DNA from: Bin80 sp022820435
GTDB lineage: Bacteria > Bacteroidota > Rhodothermia > Rhodothermales > Bin80
NCBI GenBank assembly: GCA_022820435.1
Contig: JAJEFL010000184.1
Location: 1 to 14,127 of the forward strand
Direction: 5' to 3'
Length of the DNA stretch: 14,127 nucleotides
Below the pieces are notes generated by a model, which did no database searches, was not told the DNA's origin, and saw nothing but the letters and a program-made list of their open reading frames with translations. The number at the start of each line of letters is the position of its first letter. Within the stretch, counting starts at the first letter, position 1. Position numbers and translations under genes: made by a program. Positions 9,001 through 14,127 of this stretch are shown here, one piece after another.

Positions 9001-9254
9001 TTATTCGCCATCCACTCAAACTCCAACTCAAAATCGCGGAACGATTCGTTCTTATAGTAGAAGAGTCCCATGCCGCCTCTGCTGACCATGGATCCATCTG
9101 CTTCCAGAGTAAATTCTCCCGGGCCTGCCTGATACCATCCTTCCAGAGTAGAGCCATCAAAAAGTGTCTGCCACTGTGCCTCAGCAGGCAGAATTCCTCC
9201 CAGTGCAACCAGAAGGCTGGTGCAGACGGTGCGTGTAAAGGTGGTGCAGTTCAT
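6003..9254 (-). CDS. Secreted DUF1080 - ThuA - PQQ-type sorbosone/glucose dehydrogenase fusion
   Basis: This 1083-aa multidomain protein has a signal peptide (1-26, ending AEAQ). Residues 27-200 are a DUF1080/3-keto-disaccharide hydrolase jelly roll (WQTLFDGSTLEGW; ANSGVFVRF; GTWNGFRIRV). Residues 219-285 and 496-655 are the two halves of a ThuA-like domain (VLMLTATQGFRHG; GIAVAHAGLDALY; HPWTHSV; YPLSWIRTHNNGRIFVTALGH). Residues 286-495 interrupt it and hold two beta-rich repeats. Residues 665-1075 are a glucose/sorbosone dehydrogenase propeller with CCHQAGDLEWGPD (782-794; catalytic-type His784), LYLSTGD, RGKILRINRDG and YGLRNPYRF. The family oxidises sugars with PQQ; DUF1080 proteins hydrolyse 3-keto-glycosides. 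The ATG is 5 nt after the preceding stop, so translation is probably coupled. No haem site is present, so electrons must leave through a separate cytochrome, perhaps the one encoded downstream. Confidence 0.92.
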   Translation of the reverse strand: MNCTTFTRTVCTSLLVALGGILPAEAQWQTLFDGSTLEGWYQAGPGEFTLEADGSMVSRGGMGLFYYKNESFRDFELEFEWMANKYTANSGVFVRFPETDDPWAAVNQGYEIQIDDSRDPDHKTGSIYALSKPFRSNPRPAGTWNGFRIRVTGHRYEVWHNGTKVNDYMGNRGREGFVGFQNHDDSSHVAFRNVRIRSIQEEGYESLAAMMATSETQEEIRVLMLTATQGFRHGAAIEAQKEAMMAISQTTELLVDTTEDVHMLNPETLAAYDVLFLANSTLRLPRPEGTPDPEPAGGMSEGTLANYDLTMMVPDNEIQGKVAISETPDSLTGMVKFNLFPNPAPLMRVHLDADSLQFSWDTGGMGIGKMLLSLEGDSLNGTMVLGEMQIPVIGTKSDPPPVSYAITITTPQGTMDATLTLEGASGTVGFPEGDVPINDLVLHADSVKFHFNIPEFGDFYAAGRIEGDGIRGTIAGGFGDMPFSGSSSQGDEPEFEGETLDPSHVDAILGFLAKGKGIAVAHAGLDALYHSEEYREMVGGGLFESHPWTHSVRVSVEDSDTPATRHLGDDFWVHEEIYVLDTNPRWNSKVLLSLDTESVKLTESVAGPEVNDYPLSWIRTHNNGRIFVTALGHFADTWKTPAFLKHIVQGLRMAAGRTETDFSGHRIKEVIAENVWPDDIAVDEQGDVWIAELRGKVHHYDAETGEVTQIAHLQTTDPTNVEHGLFGIEVDPEFYEGSPYVYLYYAEPHTFINTLSRFTYEDGHLDLESEHVLLRVPTEPQCCHQAGDLEWGPDSTLYLSTGDTGMSEVRPGWKMSEEQLAAFMDMHALKDYHWARLVDSERSAQNLQDLRGKILRINRDGTIPQDNPFFGEPGVRWEIYAYGLRNPYRFKVDPLTNALYIGVVGPDASFDYDEYNISMSGGENFGWPRTLGKLFYNEWTPEMIPDFVPPFWEYDYEHGGRSAAIGPIYRSDGEYAFGPVLNHKVFVFDWARRWIKYGELVDGVFESDQDEDVRQNVPNIQIPAKRLVNIRMFDTLRDTAPISMEIGPDGSIYVAEFDGFWDPGPNSKVTRYRWVQNPPTAEE
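7770..8399 (-). other. Duplicated beta-rich insert inside the ThuA domain
   Basis: This segment encodes residues 286-495 of the fusion protein. It contains two related units of about 90 residues, near 307-398 and 404-489. Shared positions include YDLTMMVP against YAITITTP, VHLDADSLQFSW against LVLHADSVKFHF, and EGDSLNGTM against EGDGIRGTI, each unit ending P-x-x-G. Pro/Glu/Gly-rich linkers flank the insert. The pattern resembles lipocalin-like beta modules that follow hydrolase domains in Bacteroidota-like bacteria, which is inference. Confidence 0.7.
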
Positions 9255-9259
9255 TCGAT

Positions 9260-10051
9260 CTAATTCTCAATAAGTCCCAGATATCCGGCATGATGGAGGG
9301 CTGTATCTACGCCGCCTTCCATCATTATTGGTGCCACGGTTCCATCTCCATTCTCATCCTGTCCCGTCTTGCATTTTTCTAAAAGACGCGTCATTGCCTC
9401 TGCATGCTCACGGGCCATAGCGAGGTTGCCCTGATAGTCGGTCTTGAGGATATTGATTGCCTGTGCGTAGGCCTCCGGGAGCCAGCCGGTATCTGCACTT
9501 GTATTCCAAAATCGGGAAGGGGCATCCCAGACGTGCGTGAGATCTATACGCGGCTGGCGCTCCCCCTTGGTGACTCCATCACTGAGTCGCATCCATCCGA
9601 TTACATTACTCAGGGATGCCATGACATGACCGATATACGCCTCATCTTCAGAAATGGAAAGCATCTGGATGATTGCACGGCCGCGCCCCATGATTCCTAG
9701 TTCGGCCGGATTCTCAATCCGTGGTGGATCAATGCCGTGGCGTTCGGAATGGGCCTCATCAAATTCGGTTCCATCGGTCTGCCATCTCGTTTTCCAGCCG
9801 TGGGTTCTTGCGGCTCCGGTTTGGTCGAGCAGGCCGGAAGGCGTACCCCAGATCAATTCCGTGACTATTTCGGCGTGGGTTCTGATCTGTTGAATATCCG
9901 CAGCGTCTGCAGCCTTCTGACTGGCGGCATGCGCCTGGGTCAGCAGTTCATCAATGTCCTGCAGATAGATGCCTGCCTGATCCTGTGCATGCGCAAGGCA
10001 GGGTACCATGAAGAAGAATATGCAGCACAGTGTACGTACGATTTGAATCAT
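9260..10051 (-). CDS. Secreted protein of unknown function with a DxNxDG loop
   Basis: I do not recognise a named family for this 263-aa protein. It has a clear signal peptide (FFFMVPCLAHA, cleaved before Gln23). The rest is mostly alpha-helical, with histidines set in helix-like stretches (THAEIVTELIWGTPSGL, 58-74; EDEAYIGHVMASLSN, 135-149; AMAREHAEAMTRLLEKC, 211-227). Then comes DENGDGTV (232-239), which matches the Ca-binding loop pattern of EF-hand/dockerin sequences, and a C-terminus containing ALHHAGYLGL. A periplasmic helical bundle binding a metal or haem is possible but unproven. It sits 42 bp after the creatininase-like gene and 5 bp before the ThuA fusion gene, so it very probably belongs to the same operon. 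No Shine-Dalgarno sequence is seen before the ATG. Confidence 0.85.
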   Translation of the reverse strand: MIQIVRTLCCIFFFMVPCLAHAQDQAGIYLQDIDELLTQAHAASQKAADAADIQQIRTHAEIVTELIWGTPSGLLDQTGAARTHGWKTRWQTDGTEFDEAHSERHGIDPPRIENPAELGIMGRGRAIIQMLSISEDEAYIGHVMASLSNVIGWMRLSDGVTKGERQPRIDLTHVWDAPSRFWNTSADTGWLPEAYAQAINILKTDYQGNLAMAREHAEAMTRLLEKCKTGQDENGDGTVAPIMMEGGVDTALHHAGYLGLIEN

Positions 10052-10093
10052 GAGGGTAATTAACTTCGATTTTGTTCTGGTTGAACCAGAGGA

Positions 10094-10861
10094 TTATACA
10101 TAAAGACCGGTATTATCGGTTTCGGCCAATTTGGCAAGAAATGTGCCCAGTTTTTGCGTCAGGGCATCCAGAAACCGTTTTCCCTGAGCGGCGGCAGCTC
10201 CTTTAGGGTCGCCAGCCCCGGTATCGTCGGTGACCTCACTCCAGCGTCGCTCGGCCCAGGCCCATCCTTCATGAAATTCTTTGATTTTCCATGAACGCGC
10301 ACGCCCGTCTCCTGCCTCATCAAGGGGAAGAACCAGTTCCGGGGCAATCTCAAGCAGGAGGCTGGTTTCTAGTTCGCCCGCATGGTCTCCGGGGTTATGG
10401 AAGTAATGTGTGGGATCCAGCGCCTTAAACCGGTTCATCTCGGAGATAAAGAGTCGGGGAAAATGAACCCCCACTTCACGAATGATCTGCCGAAAATCAT
10501 TTCCTCCGTGTCCATTCAGGATTACGAGTTTCGGGATCTCCTGCTGTTCCAGAACCCGGGCAGGATCATGCATCAGTGCCTGCTTTGTGCTGGGCATCAT
10601 GTTCAAGTCCAGTTTTATATCTGTCTGGCCGGTATTGACTCCGAAAGGAACGGTCGGCAGTGCAATGACCCGCGCACCCTGATCCCAGGCAAATGCGCAG
10701 GCATCTGCAGCAATCCGGTCTAGTTGCATATTGTCGGTGCCATAGGGGAGGTGGAGGTTATGCGCCTCGGTTGCTCCCCATGGAGGTACGGAAACCTGAA
10801 AGTCTGTTTCCTGAACGGTTTTCCAGTTGGTCTCTTGAAGCACGTACGGTCGGGCACTCAC
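10094..10861 (-). CDS. Creatininase-family metal-dependent amidohydrolase
   Basis: This 255-aa cytoplasmic protein has no signal peptide and belongs to the creatininase/creatinine amidohydrolase family (PF02633). The metal-site signatures are GATEAHNLHLPYGTD (Glu32, His34, Asp43) and NGHGGN (His118), with GDHAGELETS supplying Glu163 as the probable last ligand, as in family members that lack the Glu of true creatininase. The family includes creatininase, formamidopyrimidine hydrolases and the mycofactocin peptidase MftE. None of these activities can be assigned from sequence alone. The start is GTG at 10861, one base after the TAG of the lipoprotein gene, which suggests termination-reinitiation. 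Its place in a mostly secreted oxidation cluster is unexplained; it could act on an amide-bearing substrate or in maturation of a peptide-derived cofactor. Confidence 0.92.
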   Translation of the reverse strand: MSARPYVLQETNWKTVQETDFQVSVPPWGATEAHNLHLPYGTDNMQLDRIAADACAFAWDQGARVIALPTVPFGVNTGQTDIKLDLNMMPSTKQALMHDPARVLEQQEIPKLVILNGHGGNDFRQIIREVGVHFPRLFISEMNRFKALDPTHYFHNPGDHAGELETSLLLEIAPELVLPLDEAGDGRARSWKIKEFHEGWAWAERRWSEVTDDTGAGDPKGAAAAQGKRFLDALTQKLGTFLAKLAETDNTGLYV

Positions 10862-10862
10862 G

Positions 10863-11324
10863 CTACTCGGTCACAATCAATACTAAATCGTACTCGTGAT
10901 CAAGGATCTGGACGGGACCTTGATAGTAGGGCACAATGAAGCGTCCCTTTCGGTCGCGTGAGAGTTCGGTGGAGGTGAAGGTGAGGAGTCCACCATCATT
11001 GGTGCCCCGAAACGTATAATCCTGCATGATCCGGTTGGAGGTCACACTCCGCTCCAATTCATATCGCCGGACTTCATCAAAATCTTTTCCGACACGCAGG
11101 GATACGTTTGTGATTTCGTAACTGCGACGAATGCGAACGGTAGCCGGGGTCGTTCCCTGCTGAGATCCATCTACGAAAACCCACGCCCGTTTCACCTGTA
11201 GGGGCTCAGAGGTGGAGGTCGAGTCTTTGGGGGCACGGGAAGTAACGGTTACGCCCAGAGGAGTCGTGATGCATCCCCACAGCAGCACTGCCATAAGTAG
11301 AATCAGAATCGGGAAGTGCTTCAT
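10863..11324 (-). CDS. Small lipoprotein with PEGA-like segment
   Basis: The 153-aa product starts MKHFPILILLMAVLLWGC, a lipoprotein signal with Cys18 as the likely acylated residue. The mature part includes AWVFVDGSQQGTTPATVRIR, which has the V-x-V-D-G...G-x-T-P shape of PEGA domains, surface beta modules of unknown ligand. The remainder is beta-rich and ends in DHEYDLVLIVTE. The frame is open upstream to an ATG at 11426, but that 34-residue extension would bury the lipoprotein signal, so I chose the ATG at 11324. It is the first gene of the minus-strand cluster and abuts the creatininase gene. No known function. Confidence 0.75.
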   Translation of the reverse strand: MKHFPILILLMAVLLWGCITTPLGVTVTSRAPKDSTSTSEPLQVKRAWVFVDGSQQGTTPATVRIRRSYEITNVSLRVGKDFDEVRRYELERSVTSNRIMQDYTFRGTNDGGLLTFTSTELSRDRKGRFIVPYYQGPVQILDHEYDLVLIVTE

Positions 11325-11453
11325 GGGTATATGAATGACTGGAAGCCGGAATATACGGTAGATTGGGCGATAATACTTAAAATGGGGAATTATATCGGTG
11401 ACAGGTTCAGCAGTATATTTTTTCAACGAATGATAAAGTGACGCGATGACAGG

Positions 11454-11517
11454 GCTGCGTTTGGCAGGAGACAGCTTCCACGGTTCCGTTATTTCCGGAG
11501 ATACTAATCTTGGACAT
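11454..11517 (-). pseudogene. 5' fragment of a second tyrosine-recombinase gene
   Basis: From the ATG at 11517 the first 21 codons read MSKISISGNNGTVEAVSCQT plus Gln. This matches the recombinase start at 14029 except for two substitutions. After that the similarity ends abruptly at 11454, and the frame continues 15 unrelated codons to a TGA at 11407. It is a remnant left by a deletion or recombination junction, not a functional gene. Confidence 0.8.
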
Positions 11518-11615
11518 GGGAGGTGATCTGGAAATAGTCTAAGACACGCCGCTGCAGCTTATCCTTCCTCTGGAACATCTCCTCAAAGCGATCAGATGAA
11601 CATGTGAGCGTTTCC
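11454..11615. repeat. Long direct repeat, left copy
   Basis: This segment aligns without gaps to 13966-14127 (offset 2512). I count 7 mismatches in 162 positions. The left boundary is sharp: GCTGCGTTTGGC is shared and the bases before it differ. The right boundary cannot be seen because the second copy runs off the window. The repeat covers the first 21 codons of a tyrosine-recombinase gene and about 98 bp upstream of it. Confidence 0.95.
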
Positions 11616-11664
11616 GTGACCGCTTCCTGTCACTGGAGAATAACGGTCAGGATTTGGCGGTCAC
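11616..11664. other. Nested imperfect hairpin beyond the ATPase gene
   Basis: GTGACCGC (11616-11623) pairs with GCGGTCAC (11657-11664), and inside it CCTG (11626-11629) pairs with CAGG (11648-11651). It lies 63 bp past the ATPase stop and directly abuts the visible end of the direct repeat. There is no T run on either side, so it is not a typical terminator. It might be a recombination-site fold or an mRNA 3' structure. Confidence 0.35.
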
Positions 11665-11726
11665 TGTCCGGAACAGGACGGGAGCAGGGTATATCTGTTT
11701 TAGAATCGTCCCTGCGTTTCATGGGG

Positions 11727-13181
11727 CTACCACTCCATTCCATTATCAGGATCAGGGAACTGTCCAAGTGGCGGAATGGATGTCCCCTGATCATAGGGGG
11801 AAGACGAGGCCCCCACAGTCTTGTTGTGGTCGGCAACGATCCAGATCACATCCTGTGTATCCACATCCACCGCGTCAAAAATCCACTCCTGCCCATTGAG
11901 GGGCGGGGGCAGCCGCTTCAGAGCATCGGAAGTGAGCTGGGGGAGCAGGATTGCAGGATCCTCGTTGAATGTGCACTCGTCGGTTCGCGCCTTTATCTCT
12001 GAGTTGGTCATCCGGGCTACGAGGTACCAGTTAAATTTAGGAGTGCGCTTCAGTTCGGGGGCATAATTGGACACCAACCAGTCGTGCATGGACGGAATCG
12101 GGATGACATAACTGTCTCCCCGCACATCCAGTACCCCCTTGTGCAGGGCTCGCTTGAAGATTACCTCGGCTTCATCCTTACTGAATTCCTTCCGTAGGGA
12201 TGTAATGATCATGTCCTTGTCTATATTCCCACTTGGTTCCATTCCCGCAACCGCTCTTGCGATACACTGACGCTCTTTTTTGAACAGCCCCTGTGTCCGT
12301 GCCTCATAAAATTCAATCCGCCCTTTCCGCCCTTCTTTCAGCACCGTTTTCAGCCCCTCCGGGGTCAACTTCCCCTCGGTCGACTTCAACTGCTTCAAGG
12401 CAGGCCGCACATATGCCATAATATGCTGAGGCCAACCATGTGTCTCATGGGCAATCGCGTCAATCCAGGGCGTGGGATCCCCCTTCGCCCGCCCCTCCAG
12501 CTTGAGCCAGTCCTCAATGACCGCCCGTCTGGACCCTTTACTTAGTGGTCCCAGATTGATGTGGCAGCCGGGGTCAAATCTTGATATCCCCAGGGAATTA
12601 AAGGCCGCCGCGGTTGCCCCCAGGCCGGCGGCGATCAGGATCACGGGCCTCCCCACTTTGCCATTGTGAATCGCCGTGACAACCTTCAATGCACTCGTGA
12701 ACTGTTCGTGTCTGGAGCGCGGAATGACCGCCGCTGTCGTCTGTGCCTCGTCCAGCAGGAGCAGTAGCGGCTTCCGTCCAGACTCAAGAATGTCCAACGT
12801 TGTTGGGAGATAGTGCTCAGATGTGGATTCCCGATGTAGAACCTTTACGTTCCCTCCCGTCTTCGTTTCCTGGCGTTTGGCGGGGAGCGGGAGTCGCAAT
12901 GACTTGCTCAACTCCGCCGAATCAAACAACTCGTCCGGGTCAATCACGGCGGTCTGCCATCGCTGTGCCCGTGCGAGCCGTGCACATTCATGGAGCAGGG
13001 CGGTCTTGCCCGCACCGGGAGCCGCCTGGATCAGAATAGAAGTACCGGAATTTCCCGCCTTCGCCCTACCCAGCAGTTCCTTGTAATCATCCAGAATTTT
13101 CACTCGCCCGTGAAAATAGCGTGCCTCACCCCGCTCCCGTGTAGCAGGCTTCACAATAGGTTTTTTCTGTGATTTGCTCAT
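11727..13181 (-). CDS. AAA/STAND-like P-loop ATPase of an accessory element
   Basis: This 484-aa protein begins with a basic stretch, then YFHGRVKILDDYKELL (22-37), the F-x-G-R entry typical of AAA_16/STAND-type NTPases. Next are a Walker A-like AAPGAGKT (53-60, with Ala in place of the first Gly), Walker B LLLLLDEAQ (139-147), a sensor-1-like strand PVILIAAGLGAT (179-190) and LGPLSKGSRR (210-219). ETHGWPQHIMAYV (246-258) matches the lid-region G-W/Y-P signature. A winged-helix-like part (about 300-375) and an unrecognised 105-residue tail follow. It begins 38 bp after the broken recombinase gene, in the same direction. A role in DNA mobility, regulation or defence is possible; sequence alone does not decide. 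No Shine-Dalgarno sequence is seen. Confidence 0.88.
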   Translation of the reverse strand: MSKSQKKPIVKPATRERGEARYFHGRVKILDDYKELLGRAKAGNSGTSILIQAAPGAGKTALLHECARLARAQRWQTAVIDPDELFDSAELSKSLRLPLPAKRQETKTGGNVKVLHRESTSEHYLPTTLDILESGRKPLLLLLDEAQTTAAVIPRSRHEQFTSALKVVTAIHNGKVGRPVILIAAGLGATAAAFNSLGISRFDPGCHINLGPLSKGSRRAVIEDWLKLEGRAKGDPTPWIDAIAHETHGWPQHIMAYVRPALKQLKSTEGKLTPEGLKTVLKEGRKGRIEFYEARTQGLFKKERQCIARAVAGMEPSGNIDKDMIITSLRKEFSKDEAEVIFKRALHKGVLDVRGDSYVIPIPSMHDWLVSNYAPELKRTPKFNWYLVARMTNSEIKARTDECTFNEDPAILLPQLTSDALKRLPPPLNGQEWIFDAVDVDTQDVIWIVADHNKTVGASSSPYDQGTSIPPLGQFPDPDNGMEW

Positions 13182-13218
13182 CGAATCTATCCGAACAGTC
13201 CAGAAAAGGAGGAGACTC

Positions 13219-14029
13219 CTAAACTGAACCTGATATATGCCTCAGACGAGAATAGGTTCCGATAAATCGCCCGGACAGTCCCGCTGCCTCTGCATTGTTC
13301 TTGATGATTCGGCGGATCGCGTGAGCCGTCAGGCTTTGGGTTTGGATGTGGCCGCCTCTGCGGATGGGGCGGAACAGCGGAGAGGAAGGATCGGGCGGAC
13401 CGAGGGATGACTCAATCGCCTGAACCCATTTCCGGAGGCGGGCCCAGAAACAGTGCAGCACCTTCACCAAGCTGGTCGGTCTTGCTGTGCCGAAGATGGA
13501 GGCGTGCACTCTGATCATCCATCCACACAATTTCCCGGATCAGAAGATCTACGAGTTTGCCTACACGGAGCATGCAATCGCTCATTACAGACAGGATATT
13601 CGCATCTCGTAAACCCTTAACACTGTCCTGCTCCAGTCTGGAAGCCAGAAATTGAACCTCCAGGAAACTGATTCCAGTGACCTGTTCCCGTCCCCGTGCA
13701 CGACCTTCCCGCCGAATGCCTCCGAGTGTTCGCTCCGTCAGCGGCCCGATCAGCGCCTCGTCCCCGGCCAGCCGGCTGGCAAACCGCACCACAGCAGGAA
13801 TCAGGCTAATTGTGCTTGGAGCCTTACCCGCGCCGTACTCCTCGGTGAGATATTCTGCAAGTGCCTTATCCGTCAGTGGATGATGACCTAACCAGTTTTC
13901 CAGTTTGGACAGCGTTCGCTGATAGATCAGTTTTGTGTTTTCGCTGACGCTGGCGAGAATTAAATGCTGCGTTTGGCTGGAGACAGCTTCCACGGTTCCG
14001 TTATTTCCGTAGATACTAATCTTGGACAT
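13219..14029 (-). pseudogene. Frameshifted and C-terminally truncated tyrosine recombinase (phage-integrase family)
   Basis: The N-terminal part (14029-13412) has a core-binding SAM-like domain (VSENTKLIYQRTLSKLENWL) and the start of the catalytic domain, with Arg155 in CMLRVGKLVDLL and Lys183 in RHSKTDQLGEGA. The reading then shifts frame near 13435-13447, after ALFLG. The next frame continues ARLRKWVQAIESSLGPPD, PLFRPIRRGG and AIRRIIKNNAEAAGLSGR to a TAG at 13219. The expected H-x-x-R box (normally G-H-S-L-R) is replaced by GTYSRLRHIS, and the part with the nucleophilic Tyr is absent. The gene is therefore almost certainly inactive. It precedes the ATPase gene by 38 bp and shares its 5' end with the direct repeat. 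An 11-bp palindrome (13210-13220) sits at its broken 3' end. Confidence 0.85.
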
Positions 14030-14127
14030 GGGGGGTGATCTGAAAATAGTCTAAGACACGCCGCTGCAGCTTATCCTGCCTCTGAAACATCTCCTCAAAG
14101 CGATCAGATGGACATGTGAGCGTTTCC
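13966..14127. repeat. Long direct repeat, right copy (continues past the window edge)
   Basis: This is the partner of 11454-11615, with 155 of 162 positions identical. It includes the recombinase start codon (14029-14027), its first 21 codons and 98 bp upstream. The match is still uninterrupted at the last base, so the true repeat is longer. No gene is seen in 14030-14127. Confidence 0.95.

Larger units (their letters stand above)
11325..11726. other. Junction region between host cluster and accessory DNA
   Basis: No intact gene lies in this 402-bp stretch. It holds the left copy of the long direct repeat (11454-11615), which includes a recombinase 5' fragment, and an imperfect hairpin at 11616-11664. 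The part from 11325 to 11453 is A/T-rich, with several -10-like hexamers on the minus strand (for example TATAAT, complement of 11389-11394) but no well-spaced -35. It probably contains the promoter of the lipoprotein gene, which I cannot place. Confidence 0.5.

Noticed and set aside
8469..9263. 264-codon plus-strand open frame
   Set aside because: It lies entirely antisense to the DUF1080/ThuA part of the fusion gene, whose motifs are clear. The plus-strand product has no signal, motif or sensible composition.
11519..11528. Perfect plus-strand Shine-Dalgarno GGAGGTGATC; read on the minus strand it equals the anti-SD end of 16S rRNA just before the recombinase ATG
   Set aside because: No start codon follows at a useful distance on the plus strand, and the right copy of the repeat has a substitution in it, so it is probably coincidental. 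No neighbouring rRNA sequence is seen.
11454..14127. Integron interpretation (recombinase plus cassettes with attC sites)
   Set aside because: The recombinase lacks visible integron-integrase features and transcribes in line with the ATPase gene. The repeats contain coding sequence rather than attC-type sites.
1..14127. CRISPR arrays, tRNA and rRNA genes
   Set aside because: No regularly spaced short repeats, cloverleaf-like sequence or rRNA-conserved stretches were seen on either strand.

Overview
The window carries one interrupted block of minus-strand genes, preceded by the 3' end of a plus-strand gene. The content is PQQ-type dehydrogenases, c-type cytochromes, DUF1080/ThuA domains, an SMP-30 lactonase and many signal peptides or lipoboxes. 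Most starts have no convincing Shine-Dalgarno sequence. Together this suggests an environmental Gram-negative bacterium of the Bacteroidota/Rhodothermota type. That placement is an inference from gene content, not from a marker gene.

Layout. Positions 2-388 (+) hold the end of an unrecognised gene. Positions 389-946 are non-coding and contain a 97-bp MITE-like inverted-repeat element (636-732) and a strong intrinsic terminator (870-908). From 947 to 11324 every supported gene is on the minus strand. In transcription order these are a lipoprotein (11324-10863), a creatininase-family amidohydrolase (GTG start, one base after the lipoprotein stop), a secreted protein of unknown function, a 1083-aa secreted DUF1080-ThuA-sorbosone dehydrogenase fusion, a possible 47-aa membrane protein, a secreted cytochrome c, an SMP-30/gluconolactonase, a HAD phosphatase that seems to start at AUU, and a lipoprotein PQQ dehydrogenase with a cytochrome c domain inside its propeller.

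The cluster reads as an extracytoplasmic sugar-oxidation system. Quinoproteins oxidise sugars to lactones, cytochromes take the electrons, and the SMP-30 enzyme opens the lactone. DUF1080 and ThuA domains point to 3-keto-sugar chemistry. The substrate cannot be read from the sequence.

Positions 11454-14127 are accessory DNA. An AAA/STAND-like ATPase gene and a frameshifted, truncated tyrosine-recombinase gene lie between two direct repeats of at least 162 bp with 155 identical positions. Each repeat contains the first 21 codons of the recombinase plus its upstream region. The window ends inside the second repeat. This looks like part of a tandem recombinase-ATPase array or a decayed mobile element, and is the most unusual part of the window together with the ThuA domain split by a duplicated beta-rich insert.
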